NCBI GenBank assembly: GCA_029582165.1
Contig: CM055892.1
Span: forward strand, 1,335,347-1,399,346
Origin: Portulaca oleracea
Lineage: Eukaryota; Streptophyta; Magnoliopsida; Caryophyllales; Portulacaceae
DNA length: 64,000 nucleotides
Reading direction: 5' to 3'
A program made the position numbers and the translations under genes. This document shows, piece after piece, positions 45,369 to 56,849 of the stretch (the first letter of the stretch is position 1; each line of letters starts with the position of its first letter). The notes beneath the pieces were generated by a model that was not told the DNA's origin, ran no database searches, and was given only the letters and a program-made list of their open reading frames with translations.

Positions 45369-46805
45369 AGACTATCGCCAAAAATTCCTTCTCGGTAGTA
45401 GCATAGTTGACTTGGGCCCCATCCAACGTTCTACTAGCATAGTAGATAACATAGGGCTTGTTGTCCTTCCTTTGGCCCAAAACAGCCCCTACCGCATAGT
45501 CACTTGCATCACACATTACTTCGAAGGGTAAGGACCAATCCGGAGCTTGAACTATAGGGGCGGTAACCAAAGCTTTCTTTAACCTGTCAAAAGCACTCAA
45601 ACACTCCTCATTAAATGCAAAGGGCACATCCTTGATGAGCAAATGAGTGAGAGGTTTTGCAATTTTAGAAAAATCTTTTATGAACCGCCGGTAAAAACCA
45701 ACGTGTCCAAGAAAACTCCTCACACTTTTTACCGAAGTAGGTGGCGACAATTTTTCAATCACCTCCACCTTTGCTCTATCAACTTCAATGCCCTTAGAAG
45801 AAATCACATGACCTAGCACAACTCCTTCTTGTACCATAAAATGACATTTTTCCCAATTTAAAACCAAATTGACATCTTCACATCTTTTTAGCACTTTTGT
45901 AAGATTATGTAAACAATGATCAAATGAAGTGCCATAAACAAAGAAGTCATCCATAAAAACCTCCATAATGTCCTCTATAAATTCAGAAAAAATGGCCATC
46001 ATGCATCTTTGAAAAGTAGCGGGTGCATTACACAACCCGAAAGGCATTCTCCTATATGCAAATGTTCCATAAGGACACGTGAAGGTGGTCTTTTCTTGGT
46101 CATTGGGGTGAATAGGGATTTGGAAAAACCCCGAATATCCATCAAGATAACAAAAATAGGAGTTTTTAGCAAGTCTCTCAAGCATTTGGTCAACAAATGG
46201 GAGTGGAAAATGGTCTTTTCGGGTGACCTTATTCAATTTCCTATAATCAATGCACATTCGCCAACCCGTGACAGTTCTAGTGGGAATTAATTCATTTTTC
46301 TCATTTTTAACCACTGTCATCCCCCCTTTCTTAGGCACAACATGAACCGGACTCACCCACTCACTATCGGAGATAGGGTAGATTATTCCGGCTTTCAACA
46401 ACTTCAAGACCTCTTTCTTAACAACCTCTTTCATATTAGGGTTAAGTCTCCTTTGGCGCTCTCTAGAAGGTTTAAAATTATCCTCCATGAGGATGCGATG
46501 CATGCAAAATGAAGGATGAATACCCCTAAGGTCATCTATAGTGTATCCTATGGCCTTTTTATGCAATCTCAAAACTTCTAACAAAGAAGAAATTTCAGAT
46601 TCACTTAAATTCGCATTCACAATCACAGGATATGTAGAATTTGGGCCAAGGAACTCATACCGCAATGAAGAAGGTAAAGGTTTCAATTCAACTTCGGGAG
46701 CTTCCTTCTCAACTTGCTTTGGCTCCTCATCGATCTCGAGCCCTTCCTTCTTTTCAAACCCCGGAGGGATTTGAGGGGTAACCTCCAACAGTTTAGCACA
46801 AATAG
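45223..46805 (-). pseudogene. Athila-like reverse transcriptase and RNase H
   Basis: A 521-codon frame. RT landmarks in order: VVPKKGGMTVVKN, WRMCIDYRKLNKVTRKDHFP, YLDGYSGFFQIPIH, FGLCNAPATFQRCM and the active site VFMDDFFVYG. RNase H begins FEVMCDASDYAVGAVLGQ and includes [19 protein letters not shown]. The frame continues upstream past 46788 without a stop to the protease region, from which it is offset by a frameshift near 46810-46850. The C-terminal 35 or so residues are out-of-frame sequence. All RT motifs look intact. Confidence 0.9.
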
Positions 46806-47237
46806 CTACCTCAGGCGATCATCCTGCAAAGATCCATCAACCAACAAACATAGCTCAAGTGGATCACTTGACTTGGGGTTAGATTCAAATTCCCTCACTA
46901 ATCCTTCAATAGAATCAATGAAATTGCAATCATCAGAAATAGAAGGAAATTTGCAAGCATTGTTCACGTTAAACTCTATCTTATCATCCCCCATTTCAAA
47001 AGTCATTTTACCATTTTTCACATCCACACAACAACCCGAAGTGGCCATGAAAGGCCTCCCAAGAATGATAGGGGTGCGCAAATCCTCATCCATGTCAAGC
47101 ACAACAAAATCCACAGGCACAAATATGTCTCCCACCTTGATAGGGACATCTTCAAGAATACCCATTGGGTATTTCACAGAACGATCAGCTAGTTGCAAAG
47201 ACATGGAAGTGGGTTTCAACTCTCCCATTCCTAGTTT
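46806..47237 (-). pseudogene. Athila-like protease region
   Basis: Continues in the gag frame after a TAA stop (47238-47240). Reads YPMGILEDVPIKVGDIFVPV, FVVLDMDEDLRTPIILGRPF and MTFEMGDDKIEFNV, the usual C-terminal half of the gypsy aspartic protease. The catalytic part (CDLGSSVNLMP, the family D-S/T-G equivalent) lies just upstream before the stop. The frame ends at a TGAGG/TAG region by a shift near 46810. Confidence 0.8.
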
Positions 47238-49061
47238 TTAGGACAATGAAAAAGGCATCAAATTCACACTAGACCCTAAATCACACAAGGCACGATCAAT
47301 GAACACATTACCCACAACACATGGAATAGTGAAGCTCCCGGGATCCTTAAGCTTAGGTGAAAGCTTATTTTGAATCACGGCGCTACAATGATCACTTAAA
47401 GCCATTGTCTCGTGTCCCTCTAGCTTTCTTTTGTTTGATAAAATCTCTTTTAAAAATTTAGCATAAGTGGGCATTTGAGACAACGCCTCGGTGAAGGGTA
47501 TGCTTATTTCAAGTTTCTTAATGACTTCCAAAAATTTCCCAAATTGTTTGTCAAGTGTTGCCTTAGCCATTCTTTGTGGGAATGGCAAAGGTGGTTTATA
47601 AATCCTTTGGGAGATGTCTTGAGAATCATTAAGATTCTCCTTATCATTTTGCACATGCACATCAATCAAAGTCTCATTGGAGGGAATAGGTTCCTCCTCA
47701 TTCACAACAGCATTTTCCGCATCTTTCCCAGCACTATTCACAACAACATCAGGCACATCAATCACAACATGCTCAATCTTAGTTCCCTTAGGTTCCCCCA
47801 ATTGAGTCCCACTTCTCAAAGTTATGGCTTGGCATTGAGCATTAGGGTTAGGGACAGGTTGTCTAGGAAGTGAACCCGGAGGAGGGGAAGAAGCACTAGC
47901 TTGGGTGGCGAGTTGAGTTTCAAGCATATGGTTATGGGTAGCCAACAATTCTACTCTAGTGGCCAAAGCTTTTATAATCTCATCTTGCCTCTTTTGGTGC
48001 TCAAATTGCCTTTGTTGGGACTGAATGAGGTTTCCTAACATGGCTTCTACGTTCTTTAGGTCTGCAGATGAAGATTGTCCTTGTCCTTGGTGAGGTCTTT
48101 GTCCTTGTCCTTGTTGGGCACCCAAGTGGTTATTATTTCGGTAAGAAAAATTCGAATGGTTTCTCAAACCGGGGTGGTAAGCATTCGGGTTTCCAATGTA
48201 ATTGGCTTGTTCATTAGGATCTCCACTACCCATCCCGTTAGGACAAAACAGAGTCTCATGCTCATTCGAATGACAAGAAGCACATTGAACTTGAGGGGGA
48301 GGGGTAGCATTTACATTCATTTTATCCATCTTCTCAGTTATAGCATCTAATTTTGCGGATAAAAGAGTGATAGCATCTACCTCATACTTACCTTCCGTTC
48401 GTGCGGAACGGGGTTTAGACCACTGGTAGCTATTCAAAGACATTTGCTCGATGAGTTCATGGAGCTCTTCCACGGTCTTGCTCATGATATCACCTCCCGC
48501 TGCTGCCAAGATGTTGGCCCTCAAATTGTCATCCACTCCGTTATAGAACGCTTGAATTGGCACCCATGGTTCGAAACCATGTTGGGGGCATTGGCTCAAG
48601 AGGTCCTTGAACCTCTCCCACGCATCGTAGAAGCTCTCTCCCGGTTCTTGTGCGAATGTGGAAATTTGGTTCCGTAAGCTTGTCAACTTGCTAGGCGGAA
48701 AGTATTTCGCCACGAATGCACTAGCAAGTTGGTCAAAGGTAGTGAAAGGGGTAGTCGCCGGTAGGGAATCCAACCATTCCCAAGCCTTCCCTTCTAGTGA
48801 GAAGGGGAAAAGCCGGAGTTTGATTGCGTCCTCCGTCGCTCCATTCGCCTTGAACATCTCACAAGCCTGCCGAAAGATGCGAAGATGTCGGTTGGGGTCT
48901 TCATTGGGAAGGCCATGGAATGGTGAGGCCTTCACCAAGTTGATGAGGGAGCTCTTCAACTCAAAGTCATGTGCGTCCACTCCCGGTGCGTTGATGGCGG
49001 TGGGTTGATTCGCGACTGGGGGAGTCACGCATTGCCCAAAAGTACGTCTCGGTTGGGCCAT
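47238..49061 (-). pseudogene. Athila-like gag plus start of protease
   Basis: 607-codon frame starting MAQPRRTFGQCVTPP. The capsid-type retrotransposon gag domain covers about residues 30-190 (HGLPNEDPNRHLRIFRQACE, KLRLFPFSLEGKAWEWLDSL, FVAKYFPPSKLTSLRNQIST, ERFKDLLSQCPQHGFEPW). A CX2CX4HX4C zinc knuckle (CASCHSNEHETLFC) follows near residue 260, then a Gln-rich linker and the start of the protease (CDLGSSVNLMPFSLS). It ends at a single TAA; the next codons in the same frame continue the protease. Gag packages element RNA. Apart from that stop, gag looks complete. Confidence 0.9.
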
Positions 49062-49297
49062 CTTCGGTTCTTCCTCGGCTTCTTCTTGCTTCCTCTATTC
49101 GCTGCCGCTTCCGCCTCGCACGGAAGGTTCTTTCTATCTCCGGATCAAACTCGAATAGCGGTGCCTTTTGCATACACTGATTGACAACCTTGCAAGAGAC
49201 AAAAACAAGAACAACCAAGGAAGATTAAACAGGAAAAACAAAAGAAAAAGATCTAGTCAATCTAAGGATATTCGTTCTGTGGCGGCTAGGGACAAAG

Positions 49298-49315
49298 TCC
49301 CCGGCAACGGCGCCA
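49298..49315 (-). promoter_or_regulatory. Primer binding site for tRNA-Asp
   Basis: Minus strand TGGCGCCGTTGCCGGGGA, five bases inside the 5' LTR. It is complementary to the 3' end of plant tRNA-Asp, the usual Athila primer. Confidence 0.88.
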
Positions 49316-49320
49316 AAACT

Positions 49321-50725
49321 TGGTACGCCGCAAGTGCACGGGTGTACGTGTAGCAAATATCAAGGTCGATCCCACAGGGACTTTGCTAACTACACACCAA
49401 ACTAGCTTCCTATGTGATTGCTAAATCGGTCGGGTTTTTGATTTAGATTAACTTTTTCTATTTCTAATCACTAAGAAGGGCAAAACCAACAAATATTCAC
49501 ACAATTTACTTGGATTATCAATACGGGAAAAGCGTTCAGGGGATAAAACCTAAGCAACTCTATGAATCAAACAAGTGGATTGAACATGTATGTCACTAAT
49601 TTGGTACATTTTAGGGTCGATAATCGCATAATGTATTCCGTAGCGAGCTTTTGGCAATGAAACGGATTGCTTAGTAAAATTGATCTATCGGACTCTTTAT
49701 TGTGTCAATTTTATCTAAGTTAAATATCAAATTATCTAATGACCCCTAGTTACAAAGTCTTCTATCTCTAGTTCACTTCATAAACTAGTTTAATCCTAAG
49801 GGTTCCGATTATCGAATTTCTCCGTTCGGTACTTCATTCAACAATCTAATTCCATATTCTTGATGGCCAGTCAAAAACAATGACAAACATAATCAAAGGT
49901 TAAATAAAATGCATTCAAACTAGATAAACAAACTTGTTCAATCCAACAAAACTTAATCCATAAGAGAAACTATTAAGGGTTTATCCCCTAAACTTATGAA
50001 ACTACTCACTACTCATGTTCGATTCACTAAGCATAACAAATTCTACTCTAGAAAGCATGGAAACTATAAGAAAGAGAAATAAACCGAGTTGGATTTCAAT
50101 CCTTGCTTGAATGTCGATCCGCGGGGACTTTTGCTCCTCCACTTCTCTCCAATGCTTGAGAACCAATCTTCCAAAACTCAACCAATCTCTCTATCTTCAC
50201 AATGGATGAATGTGGATGGAAATATGGATGAAAGGATGGATGAATATGATCATGAGGATGATGATGAGTAGTAGTCAATACCAACAAAAACCACCGGATA
50301 CATCAATTATATAGCATTAAGAGCAACCGAAACGCCATTTTTGCATTAAACAGGAGCAACACGGGTGATTCCAGGCCAACACGGACCGTGCTAGGGTCAA
50401 CACGGGTCGTGTTGAACTGACACGGACCGTGTTGGTCACTGGAATCAAATTCTCGACTTTCTGGAGGCTGAAACGACCCGTGATGGGTCTTTTCACACCC
50501 GTGTTGGTATCTGCCGGTATCCAATGTGTTCTTGGGCTTGAGCTTGGGCCTTGGGGGTGGATTTATTCTTCAATTGTGATCCTCTTGGACTCCATACACT
50601 TGATTTTAAGCTTGATTTCTTCACTTAAACACCAATTTCCTACAAAATTGTACCAAACTCCAACCAAACATAAAATAGAGAATTCAAGTATAAAAAAATA
50701 ATACATTTATAAAATACATTTATCA
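49321..50725 (-). repeat. Athila-like 5' LTR (right copy)
   Basis: 1405 bp, starting TGGTACGCCG where the other copy starts TGATACGCCG, and ending ACATTTATCA. Nearly identical to the left copy apart from about a dozen substitutions and a roughly 50-bp shorter 3' part. Confidence 0.95.
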
Positions 50726-50903
50726 ATTATCTTATGAACAACAGATCTAATTAACAGATTTTGAAGCATAAGAACTAGTGCGTTTCCTGGTGTCACTCAA
50801 CCACATGAAACTTAATGTCATCTCATGATAATGGTTTGAGAGGATATTTATTGTTATGCAGTGCGCTGGTAATTTTTAAAGTGAGAATGGAAGAAATAAG
50901 ACT

Positions 50904-52059
50904 CACTACTAGAAAATATGGTAAAACTAGACGCTTTTTCTCCTATTTTTAGTCACTAAAAAGCGTCTAAAAAAAGTGGTCGATGCTTTCTGAAAGCGTC
51001 GAGATTTTGAGGGTCGAGATTTCTCGACGCTTTTTTGCGTCAAGATTCAAAGAAAATTTTTTTAGCGGAATAAAAAAAGAAACGCAGGCAATTATACTGA
51101 CGCTAAAAAGCGTCGAAAATCCTTACTTAAAAAAAATAAATATTACTTTCTAAATTTTCTCAATATACATATCAAGCGCTAGCTCATCAATTACAACCTA
51201 TACATCACATTATAAACAAAAAATACATAAGCCACAAAAGAGAATTGCAATTCTTGTCTTGTCATTATCTCCTTGCTATAAATGTGAAGACATTTCAAAA
51301 ATTTCTTGTAATCTTCAGGATTACATAATCTATCCTTCAATTTTTCATATAATGCAAACTATTGACTGTCCTGCAAAATTACAAATGTCTATCTAAAATC
51401 AATCTTTGCCGACGCTCCAAATGTCCCCTGCCCTGGCAATTGCAAAACCAGATAATAGGTTACAACGTAAGTAAAAATCAATAATTTCTCGCCAAGAAGG
51501 TATTTCCAAGCCTATAGTAATTGCTCACTGTTGCTATTCTCTACTCAAGTAGCTATTAGCAACGGTAAATGACAAAAGGGGAAAAGAAATGTAAAAGTTG
51601 AGCCACCTTATTAAAGATCTGTATCTATGAAACAAGCAAGAACCAGCCTGCAGACTGCAGTAGACAAAGCACTATTGCTCACTAATGCAGACTACTCCTT
51701 CAGCCCTCTGTTCATGTATGTCTTGAGCTCTGCATTCACTCTGTCTTCATCCTACATGAAGCCTTGCATTTTCTGCCACGCATATGATTCAATCCACCAT
51801 TCGCCTCAATATAAATATATCCATTCGAATCAGGTAAGCCTATTTTGAAAGCACAAGCTTCAAGTTATAAGCTAGGACAAAAATAAAATGACCAGAATGA
51901 AATGAATAGCCTCAGTTGAAGTAGCATAAGAGTATTTTAAGTAGCTGCAATCATAAATCTCACACAACAATAATGTTAGGACCAAACAAATTAAGTACCA
52001 AAATTGAGATAGTTCTTTTGTTTAGAAGAGCAGGTGCAACAAGTTTATCATTCTGAATA
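50904..52059 (+). mobile_element. CACTA transposon end (left part)
   Basis: Begins CACTACTAGAAAATATGG, the consensus terminal repeat of plant CACTA elements. Subterminal repeats follow within 220 bp: AGACGCTTTTT, AAAAAGCGTCTAAAAA, GAAAGCGTCGAG, CTCGACGCTTTTTTGCGTC and GACGCTAAAAAGCGTCG. This arrangement is typical. No transposase is recognised before the CRM-like insertion at 52060. The other end is not in the window. Confidence 0.8.
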
Positions 52060-53315
52060 TGATGGAGGTCCATCTACACCAGCATTGCTAGTTGACACAG
52101 CAAGGGTCAAGGAGGGGGTTGTCTTTCCTGAAGTCCTCAGCAGGTCCTTCACAAACTAGGATCTAGCTGGGATTTCAGGAGGGATTGAGTCTCTCCTACA
52201 GCAAGAATAGGACATCCATGAAAGACAGGTCCTAGGGAATTTTTGAAGCTAAACATGAAGGTAACTTGATCACCTAGGGATCCTGTGCAGAGGGCAGCCT
52301 TGGCTTTAGAACCAAAGTCCAATTGATGCAATAGGACCTTGGTAGAACCCCAACATGTAAAATAAGGGGTTCATGTCTGTTTCAAGGTCAACTACAGGCT
52401 GCAGAGTATATGACAATGGCATTTAGTGCACTCTATGTATTCCTTGGTCGAACTATGATCACTAATCGAGGAGTGCAGGTGACTGTTGTTCTTGGGCATT
52501 TCCTACAGTCAGTTTGTTCAGGAACTGCAGGCAACATCAAGCAGCTGGACAGTGTTGGCATTTTCGCATTAATAAGGTCATTTGCTCATTTTCCCCTTTA
52601 ATGATCGAGTGCCCTTGATAGCTAATACAACTAGTTACTCTCAGCAACCAAGGAAGACTAAAATAATCAAGTGGAAGCATGACTAATACATCCAGGAAGC
52701 AGCTGCTGGACCAATCATATTCAGCCAACCATTTTTTATTTTATTTTGTGGTTTCTTTGATGTAATATGATGTAATTAAGCAATATATTAGTTTTAAGCA
52801 GCTCACTTATGTATATTAAGCTAGCTTAGCAACAGTTTAGAGGTTTCTTTATGCTTAGGAAACCTTAATCTCGATAAGACAGCCAGCTGCTTGCTTAAAG
52901 TGGCAAATATAAGCAAAGCTCCTGTGTATTTTGATCATTATGAGTGAATGATATGAGAAACCAGTCCAGCTTGCTCCTGTGTGTTTACGAGTGTCTCTAA
53001 AAACTCTCAGCCATTTCTACTTGTCTGTAACTAAGCTTTGGCAAGCTTAGAAGGTGTTAAGTAGAGCTTGGCTTGTGTTCTGGTGGTGTGGACTGTATCC
53101 AGTGCATAAGCTGAGTCTTGCCCTTGTGTTTCCAGCTGTGGTGTGGTTTGTATCAGTTGGATAGACAGGTTCCTTATCTTTCCTTATTTATTTTTGTTCC
53201 TTGATGCTTTTCCACCCCCTAGGAAAAGCTTTGGTTGAACAAACAAGTTCAGGGAAGGCCTTTGGTGTTGTCTAGGCCAGTGCGCTCTGATAAGTTTTGG
53301 TCTGCACATACATCA
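52060..53315 (+). repeat. CRM-like LTR 1
   Basis: 1256 bp, TGATGGAGGTCC...CATACATCA. Followed four bases later by TGGTATTAGAG, a primer site for initiator Met tRNA with one change from TGGTATCAGAG. Small open frames inside are shadows. Confidence 0.9.
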
Positions 53316-53369
53316 GCTTTGGTATTAGAGTTGTGTGACTTTCTTGCTGAGCTTCTTGCTGGTTATAGG

Positions 53370-54420
53370 ATGTCTACTAGTAGGACTGCCGAGGAGGTGC
53401 TGAACGAGCTCTTAGGGAGAAAGTTGAGTTGGAGAAACAGGTTCATTATTTGACTGATCAGCTGAAGAATTACCTATATTTGAAGAAGCAAAGTCTGAAG
53501 GATGAATCTAAATATGAAGAAGAAGAGTATACTTATTCAAGCAATCCTTTTGGTGAAGAAGAGGGTCCTAGTGGAAGTAAGAAAGTTAGGACTAGACAGA
53601 AGAAGGCTGGAATAGACGACAAATTAGATTTCAAGGTGGAAATTCCTGAATTTGAAGGTTAGTTGGACACTGAGGTGTTCTTAGACTGGCTGCAGACTGT
53701 GGAAAGGGTTTTTGATATGAAGGAGGTCTCTGAAGAGAAGAAGGTCAAGCTTATTGCTCTAAAGCTGAAGAAACATGCTTCAATCTGGTTGTCTAATTTA
53801 CAGAAAAGGAGAGTAGAGAAGGGAAAAGAGAAAGTTAAAACTTGGGAACAGATGATGGAAAATCTGAAGTCTAAGTTCTTGCCTGTAAACTATCTTAGGG
53901 AGAATTATGGCAAACTGCAATAGCTAGTGCAAGGCAACAGGTCTGTGGAAGAATATACAAAGGAGTTTGAGCATCTTTTGTGGAGGTGTGACTTAAAGGA
54001 GAATGAAACTCAGGTGCTAGTGAGATTCCTGGCAGGTCTGAATGAAGGTATAAGGCATGTGGTGGAATTGCATCCATATACTACTTTGGATGAGCTCAGT
54101 TCTTTGGCTCACAAGGTATAATTGCAAAAGAAGTCTAAAGGGAAGGAGTTTGCTGCTAAAACCCCCTATAAACCTCAACCCAAGCCTTTTACCTATCCCT
54201 GAACCTACCCCACAACCCAAAGAACCCATTTTACCCCAAGATACCCCACAAAACAACCTACTCCCCATAAAAACATCCCTAGCTCCTCAAAGAAACCCAA
54301 ATCCCATTGCTACTGATAACAGAAGGTGTTTTAGATGTTAAGGACTAGGGCATATAGCTTCAGAATGTCCTAATAAGAGAGTAGTGACCTTGGCTGATTA
54401 TCAAGCTTCATGGTTTGCTG
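53370..54420 (+). pseudogene. CRM-like gag, copy 1 (broken)
   Basis: Starts MSTSRTAEEV at 53370, shifts frame at about 53400, then has stops at 53660-53662, 53921-53923 and 54118-54120. Conserved parts: FLDWLQTVERVFDMKEV, KKHASIWLSNLQKRR, EYTKEFEHLLWRCDLKENE and a knuckle CFRC followed by a stop (54339-54341). Aligned by eye with copy 2 (58154 on), they are clearly related but diverged. Confidence 0.85.
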
Positions 54421-54579
54421 AACCTTAAGTTGAGGAGGAAGAGGAAGTACATCCAGAGGGAGAATTGCTTGATCCTATGTATGATGAGGTAGAGGAAGGC
54501 CCTGATGAAGGAGAGCTATTGGTGATAAGGAGAGTCCTCAGTAGTTCCTCTGTGGAGATAGGACAGGAACAAAGAGAAG

Positions 54580-55040
54580 CTTTATTTCATACAAGATGCA
54601 ACGTGAAAGGGAAAATCTGCTCAGTTATTGTAGATGGTGGCAGTTGTACAAATGCAGCTTCATAGGAGATGGTGGAGAAGTTGCAGCTGGTGACTTCATC
54701 CCATCCAACACCCTACTCTATTCAGTGGCTGAAGTCCAGCAGAGGCATTCCTATCACAGAAAGGTGTTTGGTGAGTTTTTCAATAGGCAAATCATATCAT
54801 GATTCTGTTTGGTGTGATGTCCTGCCTATGGATGCATGTCACTTGTTGCTAGGAAGGCCTTGGATGTTTGATAGGTCTGTACAACATGATGGAAGGGCCA
54901 ACACTTATACTTTGGTGGTGAATCACAAGAAAGTAACCTTAACCTCACTCAAACAAACCCAGCCTACAAAAAGCCTATACATTGAGCCTACTCTTGATCT
55001 TTTACTAGCTGCTAAGCATCATGAGTTGAGTGCTTGTAAG
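54580..55040 (+). pseudogene. CRM-like protease region, copy 1 (truncated)
   Basis: Reads [13 protein letters not shown] then a TAG, then in other frames [20 protein letters not shown] and [20 protein letters not shown], and stops matching at LSACKD (about 55040). The last 150 bases are almost identical to 59690-59830 of copy 2, more so than the gag part. RT and later domains are absent from this copy. Confidence 0.8.
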
Positions 55041-55068
55041 GATATCATGAGTTCAGTGCTTGTTTCTT

Positions 55069-55889
55069 CTAAATATGACTGTAATGGTTAATGAAAGCTT
55101 TAAATAACTCATTCCAGTCGGCCTTGACTTGAGGTGATAAAGCATAATACCACACTTTGGCTTTACCATCTAATGTGGATGGGAAGACTGTGGAGTATAA
55201 ACTGACATCAATCCGGTTCAGTGGAGCCAATATCATAAACTCCTCAATATGATGCGTGGGATTTTCAGAGGGTTTAAACTTGATGTTTGGCACCTCAACC
55301 TTGTCAGCAATTTTCAGAATAGGTTGAATAGGTAAGGGGCGAAGGCTGGTACAGAACACATCACCTTGGTGATGTTTTCCAGCATTTACTCAAGGGCCTT
55401 AACAGCTGAGTCCCTAGAAGTATTAGCCTTTGTCTTGGATGTTTCAACTCCTCCAGAATCAGCTGATGTTTTGATGAGCTCAGGTTCAGACTCATACCCA
55501 TGAATCTCCTCATCATCTTCCTCAATATTCAGCCCTAACTTGGTATTGATTTTGGTGATGGCTTGTAGCACACCATCCATAACCTGTTGCTGCTCGTTCA
55601 GCCTTTTCCCAATCTTCTGTTCTTGTTCTAAAGTGCTAGCAAAGACTAGGCCTTGCATCTTGGTGTACAGCTCCTCTAAATGCTTCGTGATGTTGGCCTC
55701 GGTACTTTGAACCGGAACCTCTTGGAATTGCTCTCCAGACATGATGAAGTCACGAGTAGCGGATGGATTGTAATAAGGGTTTGGAACCAAACGGTCGGTG
55801 CGTGGATCTCTAATGCGGGCTCGAAGTCGATCGCCAAAGGTGCCTGCATAGAAATTCATAGTTAAAAACTCGACATCATACTCCGACAC
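55069..55889 (-). pseudogene. Gypsy gag fragment, possibly Tat-like
   Basis: First frame (55889-55386) starts MSEYDVEFLTMNFYAGTFGD, contains HLEELYTKMQGLVFASTLEQ and an acidic part, and ends KALE at a stop. Second frame (55359-55069) reads PIQPILKIADKVEVPNIKFK, THHIEEFMILAPLN and FPSTLDGKAKVWYYALSP, then WNELFKAFINHYSHI, which resembles the start of a retrotransposon gag (capsid) domain. The fragment then breaks at the CRM junction. Zinc knuckle and pol are missing. Lineage is a guess. Confidence 0.6.
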
Positions 55890-56014
55890 ATACTACCTGA
55901 TGCATGCATCCTCTAAGGGACCTATATGAGACCCTAACAAACTCGACGTCTGTATGCTGACACAAGAGACTCACCCACTCTTTGGGAGTGTATGGCCTAA
56001 CTCTATATAGACCT

Positions 56015-56700
56015 AACAAAAGAACATTATAAAGGGCCGAATAAAGTCAAATATGGCGAGCTGGTCATATGTTGGAGAGCACAAGCCAGTGCTTCTCAAT
56101 TCGGATGGGCCCAATCCACAGGCCGACCGTTTTAAGGAGAATCCGTAAATTGGCCCAACAACTCACTCAACTCAAGCTATATTGGCTATTATGCGGGCTA
56201 GAATAATGTTCGACAAGACTGACCCGTTTTTTTTTCTTTTTTTTAAAAATTGACTCAAGGAAAACGAATGTTGTAAAGGACTGAATAAAGCCAACAATAA
56301 GCGAGTCATAATTAGTTTATAGGCTTAATTGACAAATCCAATATGGTTGGGCCTAACAACGGGCCGACCATAAATGTGATGGATTCATTAATTAAATCCA
56401 TAAATTAATTTACTCAAGCCTAGTGACTATTATGCAATCTAAGACGCTATCCATTAACTTTGTTGGACTTTTAATTATATTTTTTGGACCTTTGTTAAGA
56501 GAACATCGTAAAGGGCAATATAATATCATCAAAGGTGAGTCAATTTTTATTTATTAATTAAAATAATCAACCCTTGTACATAAATGAGCCCTTCCACTGG
56601 GCTAGCCATAATGCCTTTGGTTAATTACACTAATTAATAAATAATCCTCTTCTCAACCCAATGCATTTTATATGGACTAGAACGAAGCCTCTAAACTAGG
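56015..56700. repeat. Three diverged tandem repeats of about 240 bp
   Basis: Repeating landmarks: GAACATTATAAAGGGCCGAA (about 56022), GAATGTTGTAAAGGACTGAA (about 56267) and GAACATCGTAAAGGGCAATA (about 56502). Each is followed by a GCGAGT/GTGAGTC word and a GGGCCGACC/GGGCTAGCC word. They lie in the leader side of the gypsy gag fragment. Confidence 0.65.
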
Positions 56701-56849
56701 GTCGACTCTTTACAAAAAAGGAAAAAATGGAAAAGGGAACACATATACACATAGCATACACATGAAGGGTACCCTAAACCAAGGCTCTACATTCATGGAT
56801 TACTATGGTTGGGTTAACATGGCCTACCACATGTTCTCGCCTCGGTGCA

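Larger units (their letters stand above)
37452..50725 (-). mobile_element. Athila-like Ty3/gypsy retrotransposon
   Basis: 13.3-kb element with LTRs 37452-38905 and 49321-50725 (TG...CA), flanked by the 5-bp duplication ATTAT (37447-37451 and 50726-50730). On the minus strand the order is primer site (tRNA-Asp), gag, protease, RT-RNase H, integrase, then a further gene of the ATHILA ORF-1 type, then a G-rich polypurine tract. By eye the LTRs differ at only about a dozen positions plus a roughly 50-bp length difference, so the insertion is young. Nevertheless the coding part has one in-frame stop and at least four frameshifts. Confidence 0.95.
55041..56849 (-). mobile_element. Fragment of another gypsy element (gag and leader)
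   Basis: Unrelated sequence between the two CRM-like halves. On the minus strand it has a gag in two pieces, and upstream of that non-coding sequence with three diverged repeats. No LTR ends, primer site or target duplication could be recognised, so it is a fragment. How it came to lie here is unknown. Confidence 0.6.

Noticed and set aside
49298..49315. Plus-strand sequence identical to the 3' end of tRNA-Asp
   Set aside because: There is no upstream tRNA body. Its place beside the LTR makes it the retrotransposon primer binding site.
55069..55889. Minus-strand frames as a host gene
   Set aside because: The second frame resembles retrotransposon gag, and both are bounded by retroelement sequence.
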